Below, one piece after another: positions 9,979-20,080 of a DNA stretch of 24,044 nucleotides (within the stretch, counting starts at the first letter, position 1; every line of letters begins with the position of its first letter). Position numbers and translations under genes: made by a program. This DNA is from Dichomitus squalens LYAD-421 SS1 (taxonomy: Eukaryota > Basidiomycota > Agaricomycetes > Polyporales > Polyporaceae). The stretch covers positions 45,965-70,008 of the forward strand of contig NW_006766928.1 of NCBI RefSeq assembly GCF_000275845.1. Direction: 5' to 3'. Below the pieces are notes generated by a model that was not told the origin of the DNA, made no database searches, and saw nothing but the letters and a program-made list of their open reading frames with translations.

Positions 9979-11439
9979 GTCCACTCTGGAGGCTGTATAT
10001 CACAATAGGCGGCGAACATCCACATTGGGGAGTCTCATAGCGCCTGCACAAACGCCCTTTGCCGCATAGACCCTACTACGCCAGTCACACTCTGTGGTCT
10101 CATGGTCTTCGAATGCCCACAACATCTGCTGGTCCCTGCGTCTGCTGCACTTCTGCGGGACGCTGCTCGACCCTGGCTGGCTGTAATCGTCAACTGAGTC
10201 ATCGACAAGTCAGGATCCGATCGAGATCAGTTGTGCCACCCGGACTTGTGACTATCACTCTGCGAATCGATGTCCATATCAAAATTCCTTTTCTCCACGA
10301 TGGTCCAGTCCATTGGAAGGAAGATTTCAAGCAAAGCAGCATGTCTAAGTCTCGTGGGACCTAGTCTGACTCGATGCCGTCTTGGGCAAGGGCCATCCAT
10401 CCTATCAGGAGAATCGACCTTCAGGGACCATGTCCTAGCTTGACCTGAACCACGACCACAATATATTGTGCCCCGCCAACAGTTTGAAATCGAGGGCCTC
10501 CCCGCTCCCGTCGCCTGCCACATCGGATGATACATATGTCTGGCCACTGCTACAGCTTCCATCTCAGTTTCTGTTGCGTGGTGATCGGCGCTCTAATATT
10601 TGGATCTCGGTTACGAACACAAGGCACTCGCACAATAACGTTTTGGCATCGTCGGCGGCGGGTCTCGGGCCTTGAGGCTCTAAGCTGTTGTACGGAATTA
10701 AATCGAGGAACCGGTGTCAGATAGGCGAATCAAATTGTGCCAGTATCTGGTCCTTGCACTTCGCGGGAATGTAGACACCGCCATTTCCAATCTGCCTTTG
10801 ACGTTCGTCCTGCAATCACTGGTAGACTTTCTGTAGAACCCTTAATGAGCATGTTCGCCACATCGCTGTGCTATTTTAGCCAACCAAAATCTAAACTTTT
10901 GACTTCTAGTGAAGTTGCCGCAATAGCGGCACTGCGGCGATACACCTGTATTGGGTGGAGTTACGTTGGACATCGTCATTTCTCGATCTATCTTTTGAAC
11001 AAATCGTGGGATCATAGCCATTAGCATTGCAAGCTTCGGTGACTAGAATTCTACGGAGGTCTTTCAGGGGATCGATCGGTCCTTAGGACACACCATCTTC
11101 TGTATGCACTATTCAGACAGGGCTGTGATGGTGACCCGTTGTACACCCAACGAGATAGTATCCTTGACTTCACATGTCGCGGGTGCATTTTCGCGCCGTC
11201 TGGGAAGGCAAGTGGATAGTACAGCTTCTGAGCACTCCACAGTCTGACGGAGATTATGGCGTCCCTCCACTCTACACACTACATAAAGGCCTGTCATTCT
11301 CAGGACGCCCTATTGGGAAGCTCTTCGTACTAGAAGGCTCACAAACGCCACGAAAAAAGACCCTTTGGACACCAAAGCAGTACACTTTCAATAACGCCAG
11401 CCGAGCAGGGTTCAACATACAACGGCGATAACATAACGC
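9979..11439. other. 1.46 kb between genes, nothing recognised
   Basis: No known domain or convincing spliced model on either strand. A plus-strand frame at 11174-11431 (85 codons, starting MSRVHFRAVWEGKW) is open and ends just before the rpn3 stop, but it has no recognisable motif and no supporting context, so I do not call it. The region should contain the 3' ends of the two convergent genes on either side. Confidence 0.5.
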
Positions 11440-14213
11440 CTAGAAACCCTCGCCAAGGTCAGGGCCCTCGTCGTCCAGATCTCCCCCTTCCTGTATCTCC
11501 TTCGCGAGCTCCTTCTCACGTTCTCGAGCCCCTTCTGCAGCCGCAAGTTCCTTGCGGTGCGCATTCAGTGGGTAGCGCATAGCCTGTGCGGGCCAGAGGT
11601 CGTCAGTATGCTATCTGGAGCGAGACATGCGAGGTAGAGAATACTAGAAGCCGACACGACTAACGGCAGGCGGCGGCAGAGGTCTACCAATACCGCAGCA
11701 AAGCTTCTGTGCTCTTGTGAAGTGCTTCAAGAACATCGAAGCCCCGTCTGAAACAAGCGGCCTTACGATGAGCCACCCAATGAAAATGGCCTCAAGATGT
11801 GCCGTCCCATTATCAGGGTAAAGTTCCATCCAAGATGTAGCGCAGCCTCCTTGTCAAATATTCTGGATGTACTTTCAAGGGAGCCTGAAACACGCTTGTG
11901 CCAGCGTCCATGGCGGGCATCCATCGACTTGGCTGGCAGAATGCTTCCAAGAACTTCCATAGCAGGTCACACTGAGCGCCATTGGAGCTCAGGCTCTCAT
12001 TGCAGCGCCAGAACTATCCTGCGTGTAACCAAATGAAGTGGTACTGGGGGCATCAGGCGGCCACCAGAACCCTTGAACCAAGCACAAAGCGGTACATAAT
12101 ACTCCTCAAAGGCTGTCGGAGATTAATGTAGGTCCCCATGTGGGACTTTGAGGACCGGCTGGAAGCTCTCTCGATAGAAGCTGAACTGCATACAACGCCC
12201 ATATGAAGACTGCATGCCTGTGCTGTAAGCGCGTAAAGCACAGTTGCTGGTGACCTGCCCTTCGCTGATCACTAGCAAGAATGCCCCACGATTCGATGGC
12301 CCATCCACCTTGAGGATTGTGCCCACCACACGCCAGGATGCCAAGAGAATAAGACGCCCCAGCAACAAACAATACCGCCCAGGAGTACAAGGCAACAAAA
12401 CACAACCAGGAAACCACGGCAACAATTCACGTACCTTCACGCTCTGATTGTGTAGCTCGAGGCAGTAGGCGATGCGGCGCGAGAACACGTCGCTAACCTC
12501 GGGGCCGTAGCCGCTCTTCTGCCCGCCACACTCCATCCAGCCCTTCTCGTGGACGATCCGGCCCTCAATGACCCCGTCGCGTATCGCCTTGCCGACGATG
12601 TACTCTGCGTCCTCCTCTGAGTCCAGGTGCAGCTTCACGCAGATGTCCCGAAGCGAGATGCGCGAATAGGACAGCGAAAGACGCCTGATACCAGTCTTGA
12701 TCACGTTTTGCCGCAGACGAACGATGAGGGTATACGTCTTGTCTGTTTCGAACTGCGCGGCGTAGCGCGAGAGCGTACTCTGAAACTGGGACAAAGATCC
12801 GTTCCGGACCGCTGGTGTAATAGAGTAACGTCAGTAAGATCCGCAAAATGGTGAGGGTGTTGCTTTACCCTTCACGATCTCGAAGTACCCGGCCAGGGCC
12901 TCTTCAAGGACCGGATGCCGGAAGAGACTGCGTTCGGGGATGTCGCCCATAAGGAGCTCGACCACGATGGATAGCTTGTGCACAGCCTGGTAAAAGCCGG
13001 GGGCTGTCTTCGCCGGGGGAGCACGACGAATAGCCTGCTGAAGGTTTGTGTGCGCCGCTGTGTAGTTGAGCTGTACGGCCTTGATGCGCCCAAGATAGTA
13101 GTGATACCGCGCATGCTGGGGATTACCCGCCGCAGCGGGAAACGAGGTCTTGGAAACGAGCTTGTCCGCTTGATCGTACAAGCTGTACTGAAGGTAACTC
13201 CGCAGTATACGATTAATGAGCGACGCCTCGGTCTCATCGTCGTGGCGGAGCGCGGCGGTTCGCTGAGCGGCCAGGAACAATCTGCCGACACGGTTGCGTC
13301 AACTCTCCGTTCATGCTCGGCTTGAGAGACGGCGCGGAACAGAAAGAACTGGAACTCACGGTCGTGCGTCGGCCAATTCGCCCCCGAGCTCGTACGCTCG
13401 CTCAACTGCGTACCAAACCTTAGCTGCAATCGGATCCATGCTCCGACGGTTAAGCGCTTGAATCTTCTCCACGGTCTCGTGAGCCAGCCTGGTGGCCTTG
13501 GGGTAGTTGGCTGGGGAAGTGAGAAGGTGGTGGAGTATGAGGAGACGGAAGTAGATTTCGACTTCGGGCAGGGGTTCACTTGGAGTTTGCTTGGAGGGTG
13601 CCGTCGCGGGGTCGATGTCCATGGAGTGGTCTGCAGATGTGTCGGGCAGCCATACAAGGAGCGCCTTCTTCGAGGGAGAATCTTAAGGTTTAGATAGAAA
13701 GGGTCAGTAAATGCCTACGTCATGCGATGTAACCCATGTATGATGGAATGATGTCCCCGGGCGTCGACCGACGGAGTCTCGGGTGGGCCGCGATTGTACA
13801 AAGCGTGCCGATGCTGACATTTCGTAGCATTCGGCGAGACAATAGTTACAGGCCATGTAGCGCATTGCGTCGCAAGTGCGACGTGTGGCACGACGTGGTG
13901 ACGGATACATATCTGTACGAAGAGCGAGGGGTGTATGGCAGAAAAACAAGCCGTACGCACCGATTCTGTAGACCTCATGGACAGCATCCTGAAGCACCTT
14001 GTCGTTGAGTTTCTTCCTTAAGTGCGTCAACGACCGCAAGACGCGATGCGTGAAGCGAGGTTCGAGGGTAGAAACAGCCCGCTCTATGAGTGCGACGTTT
14101 CCCTTGATTTCGGCCACTGGGGTGAGCGGCGCCGATTTCTTCTCCTCAGCAGGCTTCTCCTCCTTTTTCTCCTCCTTCTTCTCGTCAACGGGCTTCATCT
14201 CGACGTCGGCCAT
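11440..14213 (-). CDS. rpn3: 26S proteasome regulatory subunit Rpn3 (PSMD3/S3)
   Basis: Five exons: 14213-13961, 13681-13360, 13281-12869, 12811-12435, 11583-11440 (TAG). The product is 502 aa, the usual length for Rpn3. Rpn3 is a structural PCI subunit of the proteasome lid in nucleus and cytosol, needed for lid assembly and degradation of ubiquitinated proteins. Seen: a KEKE-type charged N-terminus (about 6-30); a helical-repeat region with NRILRSYLQYSLYDQADKLV and YHYYLGRIKAVQLNY in exon 3; the PCI region in exon 4, with RRLSLSYSRISLRDICVKL and the winged-helix-like DGVIEGRIVHEKG; and a C-terminal tail with AMRYPLNAHRKEL and AREREKELAKEI, as in PSMD3. The ATG chosen gives MADVEM; the frame is open upstream to 14282, but that part looks non-conserved. 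Introns are 279, 78, 57 and 851 nt; the last is far longer than is usual here. The gene is divergent from the complex I assembly gene. Confidence 0.97.
11584..12434 (-). other. Oversized intron 4 of rpn3 with in-frame read-through and ORF remnants
   Basis: The donor is AAG|GTACGTG at 12434 and the acceptor CACAG|GCTATG at 11584, with an ACTGAC branch-like motif about 20 nt before the acceptor. The flanking exons join ...QSVK to AMRYP..., matching other Rpn3 proteins, so the splice is secure. The frame of exon 4 continues open for about 104 codons into the intron, ending at 12123. Further in, two overlapping frames (11960-11763, then 11829-11644, one frameshift apart) look like one decayed peptide, with WHKRVSGSLESTSRIFDKEA followed by GTAHLEAIFIGWLIVRPLV. 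I do not recognise it. The intron may have taken in inserted DNA. Confidence 0.7.
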
Positions 14214-14513
14214 GGTGGAGAGATGCGGGTGAGGGCGGAGTTCGGCGTGAGGGACAAGATGTACGAGGGTGACGCGTCGCACGCGCTCTCCCAGATCGAC
14301 GCGTCATGTTGTTTATCAGATAAGTGGGTACCTACTTACCTAATGTAGCCCCACCTCACAAATGAGACGTGTTACTTTATATTAGCTACTATGCCATATT
14401 TAACGACTCTAGTCTAGAAGCAAATCTATCTCGAATGCTGTCGTTGTAATCCTAACTCGCGTGTCTGGACTCGCCGTCTCTGTCGCCTTCACCTTTCTCT
14501 TGTGGCTTCTACT
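14214..14513. promoter_or_regulatory. Divergent promoter region shared by rpn3 and the NDUFAF2-like gene
   Basis: Only 300 bp separate the two start codons, which point away from each other. The stretch must hold both core promoters. I see an AT-rich patch around 14369-14400 (including TTTATATTAG) but no clear TATA pair, and no proteasome-type nonamer element that I could identify. Coupled expression is possible but is inference. Confidence 0.6.
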
Positions 14514-15392
14514 ATGTCATTCCTGGCTCGACTCTTCCGCAGGATAAGGAATCCAGTATGTCGAGCGTTTGGAGAAGCGCGTTGGGAAACTCACTGGGCA
14601 TGAGCGGATAGACCGCTTTGGTGGGCAGGGATCTGGAAGGTATCGTCCATTACAGTTCATGTTGCAAAGGGTCCACTCACACCTTCCTCGGTCGCTCGCT
14701 CCACGAAGGCAACCGATTCTTTGAATACCCCAGCACATCTGATGGTGAGACTAGCCTGCCTTGGCGTACTACTCCCGCTGAACTGCGTGGGCAGATCCGC
14801 GGCGTACCAAACGTGTGGTGAAGTATGCGAAAGGCACCCATATGCTGGATTATGTTTCCGGGCATCGAAGACTCGCGGGTGCGTTCTGGCGGAATCCCTC
14901 ATTGCTTTGACCTCTTTGACTTCTGTTGTTGTGTTGCAGTGCAGTGGACGTCTTGGTTGACTCACACCCGGCCGAATCCTCCCACCTTAGAGGTGCATCG
15001 TCGCTCGTCCATTTGTCGAACCTCGGAGACTCGTCTCTGATCACGCTGCTCAGGAACTGCAAGCAGATTTCGAACGTCAACGTCGCATCCTCCAGAATGT
15101 CGCTCGGATTGAGGCACGCGACAGAGCTGAGGCAGCGCAGATCGCTGCTGAGCAAGCTCCTACCGCTCACCTACAGGTGCCAACGCAGAGATCGCCAGAG
15201 CCGAGTACGACGGGGCCGAAAGAGCCGACAAACCCTGTGCCGCAAGTCTCACAAGACATCCTCGCTGATAAGGCCCTACCACAGGCTCAAGCGGACTCCA
15301 GACTCGCCGAGACCCATTCGCCCTGGAAGCCTCCTCCGCCGGATGAGCCGCACAGTTGGCAGCCGCAGGCTTCTATAAGGCGTGGTGGATGA
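14514..15392 (+). CDS. NDUFAF2/B17.2-like mitochondrial complex I assembly factor
   Basis: Six exons: 14514-14555, 14612-14639, 14709-14744, 14795-14878, 14940-14992, 15054-15392 (TGA). Introns are 50-69 nt and phases match; the product is 193 aa. The fold is that of the B17.2 family (NDUFA12 and its assembly paralogue NDUFAF2/mimitin), which acts at the matrix arm of NADH:ubiquinone oxidoreductase. Signature pieces in order: LVGRDLEGNRFFEY (17-30), DPRRTKRVVKYAKGTH (36-51), MLDYVSGHRRL, then QWTSWLTHTRPNPPTLEEL (65-83), followed by a charged helix with ERQRRILQNVARIEARDRAE. The tail is long, Pro/Gln-rich and low in conservation, ending SIRRGG; that extension favours the NDUFAF2 type over the structural subunit NDUFA12. 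The N-terminus (MSFLARLFRRIRNP) is basic and hydrophobic, as expected for mitochondrial import. Exons 1-3 are tiny, so the first intron is the least certain step. Confidence 0.92.
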
Positions 15393-16619
15393 GTTCCGGC
15401 ACATGATGACAAGCATGATGGACTGCGATTCTCCTTTTTTTTCCCGAATGCTCTCTGTCGTGCATGCATCCTGTCGAACGGTCTTAGAGAGTTGTAATGT
15501 GTCTGCCGTCAGTAGCCGTAACTCCACTGCCTGAGAATGAGAAGCGACCTACCGTATGGATCCCTGGGCTCGCGTTCCTAACCCTTGACAAGACTCGACT
15601 TGCTGTGCGCTGTGAGTCCACCGCGAAAACCGTGTACAACTCGGATGTTAGCATTTGGAGGCTTTTGGTCTATGGGAGTAGGCATGAGGAAGGTCACCAT
15701 GATATCGAGCACCGGTACCGAGGCTATCATAAGTGCCCATGTGGTCTTGTGCGCTTCCGAGACGTGCAGAGCAGTGCAGAGATGACCACACTGCCTCCTC
15801 AGGACGACGCTTGACTTTCTCACCAATGTTCTATACTTCTCTTCTCAAGACCCATTTGTCCTAATTGCCGACATCGCGAACGCTTCCGTCGAAGTTGGGA
15901 CGCAACTTGAAGCTATGCTGGTTCTTAAGTAGCGGCAGCACCTTAGGCGTCGTCTATCCCATGACTTCTCAACTTGAATGATTCCAGAAACCCAATGACT
16001 AGAGGATAGTTGACTCCGTGAACGAGGCACGCCGTGAGCAGGTAGCCGGTTAAACTTACACTTATGGCAGCTCTGTACGGGGAGGCCAGGACGATGCAAG
16101 ACGAAGCAGTCGATGCCCCAAGGCGTCCAACAGAGGTTGAGAATATTTGCGAGAGTAGACGTACTCTTCCGACGTTGGACTCGTACCTGGATACTTTCAT
16201 GTTCGACTCTTGCAACCGGGAGACGTTCCAACACCAGCATCCGGTCAGTGTTCCGTCGACAGTAGTGAAGACGTGTTGCCCATACTCCTACCCCCATTAC
16301 GCCCGGTCGACAGTGTCGCATGCCTCAGTTAACGTCCAACGACTAGGGAATCTGGACATCTTTGCGAGATGGACGCCGGCGTCGCGCATCCTCGTCTCGA
16401 GGGGCCGCCGACTTCTCTAGAGTGCTATCGACAACCCTGCACCTCCTATGGATGACGCTTCCGACCTCGCTTTCCTGCACCATCCTTCACAACACCACAT
16501 ATCCCTGGACTTCGTTCTCTTGCGTCATATTGCCCTCCACAGTAAACTACGGGCCGCCGGCAGTCAGATATTGTCATCTCGCACGGGACATCGCCGAGCC
16601 GAGTCCGGAGAGCTTTCTG

Positions 16620-16786
16620 TTACAGCTGTTTGCAGAACGATAGGCCCCTGCAGACGCCACGCCGAGCTCAGCCTGGGTTCGGAGCTCGGATGTCCCGCTA
16701 CACCCTGGTTCGGGCCGCCCATCATGAGTTCCAGCTGTGTGTGTAAAAGGTCGTGCAGGGGCCTATCGTTTTGAAAACAGCTGTAA
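16620..16786. mobile_element. MITE-like element with 33-bp terminal inverted repeats
   Basis: The left arm at 16620-16652 (starting TTACAGCTGTTT) and the right arm at 16754-16786 (ending AAACAGCTGTAA) are reverse complements over 33 bp with two mismatches. The 101-bp centre has no coding capacity worth calling. If a TA target duplication is assumed, the element is 16624-16782 with CAGCTG termini, as in Tc1/mariner-type MITEs; no longer target duplication is visible. Alternatives are a long hairpin transcript or a remnant of a larger DNA transposon. Copy number cannot be tested here. Confidence 0.65.
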
Positions 16787-18219
16787 AGGCGCCGTGTGAT
16801 ATAAGTGAGCACTTTTAGTTCGTCGTCCAGCTGATGGGTATTGAGTTGAATTGAGCTTGTTCACTGTAGAATGTGGGATTGATGCGAGATATCGCTGCAG
16901 ATCGGGCCCTTACTCTTCGCCAGCGTCGGTGGGCGTCGGTTGCTTGGGTATGACAGGTCCGTCTCAAACATTCGATCAGATTGCAATGTCTCTTAGACGA
17001 GCATCATTACATGTCGTGCAGATGCGGTCCATCGTATGCTCGCCTTGATCAAGGTGGGCACCTGTATGTATGTATAACGACAATATCTGGCGGCAGTCGA
17101 GAAGACGGACTATGCCCTCATCTCGCCATCTGCGCCATAGACCGAGTCATTCAAGTTGCTTACGCTAGGTTCTTGTCGGACGGCTGATGGACATCTGGAA
17201 TAAGCCCCTCCGCCCCTGCCTACGCAGTAAGATTCGCTAACAGTGCCTCACTTAGTACATAGCCGGCTCTGCAACTTTCACCGCCAAACGCCAACTCCAG
17301 TGGGTCTCTACCGGAGCGTGTACGGTATCTCGGAGACTCGCCGCACATTGCTCATCCGGATTCTCATGCGAGACGCACTTGCACGGCCTCGAGCAGATCT
17401 TGACATACGGCAACTTCTCTGATCCCTTGCTGTGGGTTCATGAATAGGCTGCAGAACGAGCTGCAGGAGCTCGTCCTCTATTGTACGCGCACAAGCTCCC
17501 TATTCTTGTTGGTCATTGCTAATTACACCCTAGGACGTCGACTGTGTTGCTGACAGTCACAGAGGACTTTCTACTATAAATCGACCGAGGTGTAGCCGAC
17601 TTCAAGTTCCGCGTGCCCTCCAGCATGCTGACCTGTTTCTAGCCTTCTTTGGATGCCCCGGCTCCTCACATAGAACGTCGATCTTCAAAGCCCCAGGCTC
17701 CGCCGTATGGACGTGTGAGTTCGACTCTGACTGAGAGTCGCATTCCTCTTTGGCGTCTTGGCGACTGTGCGATATTCCAGACAGCTGTGGGAGCGGATGT
17801 TGTATCGAAGGAGACGGGAGCGGCGAATGAAGATGTCGCGAGAAGGTCATCAGTACCGAAGGAAAGAGGTCGATCCCTCAACGGAAGTGATAGTCGGGGG
17901 TCCAACGGTCCAAGAGCTTACTGTACCTTACTACCAACGAACCGCCTGCAGGTAGTGAGACACACATCCACTCCCTCAGTAGCTAAATGTGACGCTGTAG
18001 CCGGCAGCTTGACTCGGCCCACAAATGTGACTCAATGCCAAGACCGGGTGCTCAACCCGTGTAAGCGCGATAGACCGCTGGTCAGGTTGACGATGGCCGC
18101 GATCAAGGAAACGCCCATGCTTGGCTCACGTTTGTTGCTAGCACACTAGAATTGAGCCCAAGATCCATGCCAAATGCTCTCCAGTATTTCATTGCGACAG
18201 ATCTTTGTATGAAAACGTC

Positions 18220-18278
18220 GATACAGATTTGCGATGATGAGTCCGATAGCATGAGGGAGCGCCGGCTATTCTATGCGA
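18220..18278. repeat. Dispersed repeat, copy 1, just 3' of the metacaspase
   Basis: The segment beginning GATACAGATTTGCGATGATG and ending CTATGCGA matches 23507-23560 with about ten mismatches and a 5-nt gap, in the same orientation. Shared runs include ATGAGGGAGCG and TCTATGCGA. It begins 24 nt beyond the metacaspase stop, on the 3' side, so it may be metacaspase 3' UTR sequence duplicated elsewhere, or part of a short repeat family. Confidence 0.75.
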
Positions 18279-18301
18279 AGGACGGGATGTGGACCTCATG
18301 T

Positions 18302-20080
18302 CTATAGCATGAACCGGTCGTGGAGGATATCCTCAGGCTTCGTGAGACTCCCAAGCTTCCAAATGCTTTCAGTATGTGCGCCTCCCGAATTTCAAGTGTA
18401 AGACGTGCGCAACATACCTGCGGTCGTGGAGTAACGAAGTAGTCCGTGAAGTCTACCTGTCCTTCATGCTTCTTTTTGAGTCTCTCGTTAGCCTTCGACG
18501 TCACAGCTTTGATTTGGTTCCTTAAGTAGAGCATATAATGGAGACGTTACTGGAGGCATACCTGATCTCTCGCATCAAATCCTTATTGTTGTAGTGGTGT
18601 CTCGAACCTATGCGAAGTTAACACATGTCAGGCACACCCCATGTGATCTATCACGTAGTAATGCAAGCATACGGAGAAGACTTGTAAACGCCTGAGAACC
18701 TCCGATTAATCGTATGATGCAGTGCGAGATGATGTTTGCAAGACTTACCTCCATGAAGATACCCCCTGTCTTTCTCCCAAAAGTTTGCTGCTTATCTAAA
18801 CAAGCCGACCATGATGTCTAACAAGCCGCTACATAAGCGTTGTTGGTGCGACGCAAATCGAGAAACTGCGCATCACGCGGGCCCACGGCAAATCGTCGCC
18901 TAAATCGTTAGACTTCGGGAGTGAGTCGACATCTTCGGCATGCCCGTCGTGTATCGTGTTCATCTTGACTATGACAATATGAGACAGTGTGCGATGTGAA
19001 AGCGATGTGTCAAAGTCAAGCTTACCGAAACCACCCGTTGTCTGACTCCCGGGCCTAGCAATGCGGAGATCAGCCTATTGATCTCTCGATGAGATATGGC
19101 GAGGGAAGGAAAGCTTACGGGGAGATGGGAGACAGCACTTCGACATTGTCTAGATCTGCCAGTGGGATTTAACAACTACTGTGAGGTCTATGCGTACCGT
19201 GAAGAAGCGTACCGGACGCCGTCCCCGAATGACAGCAGTCGAAGATCATCTACGCGAGACGATGTTCAGGAGGAAACTCGGATGAAGAAAGGTCAGTGAA
19301 AGGACATACAGTGCAGTGAACACCTTGCGGGAGTTTATCAACAAGTATCTGTCGGATTTCCTATGACCGACGTACTTCAGTGCTGCTCAATGAGACATAG
19401 TCATCTACATACATCGTCTCGAATGAAGTTCGAGTACACAGGAGCTTCGTCCTGATCAAATCGTATGACTTCGCAGTCAATTGGTATCAATACTGAAGGA
19501 GGGCATTCAGGTTAGGACCCACATATAGAAGTCAACTACCACATACTTTCGTCCTTCCCATCATCTTCACGCTTATCGACACCAACGTCCACCTGACCGC
19601 CATGACCCGAGACTTCGGAGGTAGAATAGATGGATCAATGCCAAGCGTCAGATGGGATTGTCCGAACTTACAAGCGAAGACGATTTGGTCATTCGGACGC
19701 CTGCCTTCGACCAAAGTGTTCATGGCCTTGATCTTGCCCATCATCAAGATGAGATATTTTATCGATTAAAGAAGATGCTTACGATGTTGGCCCTGGTGGG
19801 CCAGTACTTCGATTCATGCGACACCGTATCGGAGTCGGTCATGATCACGATGTCTTTCTCCGTATAATGATATGTGCCTGCGACGTCGGTCAGCGCCATC
19901 GTAACAATGCTAGAAACAGGACGTACTCATGAGAAGCTCCTTCAAGTTCTCCACGTCTTTACGCGTATTGTCTTGCAATTTGAATCCATTCTCCGCCAAA
20001 TTCCTGTTTGTTTCGTATCTTATGCCCACTAGGAGCGCCTTCTTGTCACCCTCAGGCTCCTGATTGGTTGCGATCGGCAT
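18302..20080 (-). CDS. Metacaspase (caspase-like cysteine peptidase, clan CD), 15 exons
   Basis: Exons: 20080-19927, 19877-19783, 19732-19672, 19612-19547, 19492-19413, 19360-19310, 19249-19213, 19155-19119, 19054-19026, 18968-18877, 18817-18749, 18691-18673, 18607-18562, 18520-18418, 18355-18302 (TAG). Introns are 41-65 nt and all phases agree; the product is 330 aa. Metacaspases cut after Arg/Lys, are usually Ca-dependent, and act in stress, protein quality control and cell death. Seen: KKALLVGIRY (13-22), DIVIMTD, RPNDQIVFAFSGHGGQ with catalytic His107, IPIDCE, and IFDCCHSGTASG with catalytic Cys175; then TSWSACLDKQQTF and GGIFMEAFTSLL in the p10-like half, ending in ILHDRFML. There is no N-terminal Pro/Gln-rich prodomain, unlike classic type I fungal enzymes. 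The residue before the catalytic Cys is Cys rather than the common Ser. Exon 12 is only 19 nt. The acceptor of the last intron was chosen because it alone restores the family C-terminus in phase. Confidence 0.94.

Larger units (their letters stand above)
15393..18301. other. 2.9 kb without a recognised gene, holding an inverted-repeat element
   Basis: No known domain on either strand. The longest frames are 166 codons (17649-18149, plus) and 158 codons (16321-15845, minus). Each contains apparent splice-like signals but no family match. A hydrophobic stretch on the minus strand (ALMIASVPVLDIMVTFLM, about 15690-15740) could belong to a membrane protein exon, but I could not extend it into a model. 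Distinct structures are the 16620-16786 element and the repeat at 18220-18278. The right end would include the metacaspase 3' UTR. Confidence 0.45.

Noticed and set aside
11174..11431. 85-codon plus-strand frame just beyond the rpn3 3' end
   Set aside because: No motif, no supported start, and probably 3' UTR or intergenic sequence of the convergent gene.
12872..13657. 261-codon minus-strand open frame
   Set aside because: A shadow of rpn3 exons 2 and 3 in another frame; the Rpn3 frame gives clear conserved sequence.
15578..16321. Possible membrane receptor-like gene on the minus strand
   Set aside because: A hydrophobic stretch and one good GTAAGT...CTAG intron are present, but no consistent multi-exon frame or family signature could be assembled.
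17649..18149. 166-codon plus-strand open frame with an apparent branch point and acceptor upstream
   Set aside because: No upstream exon in matching phase could be found and the peptide resembles no known protein.
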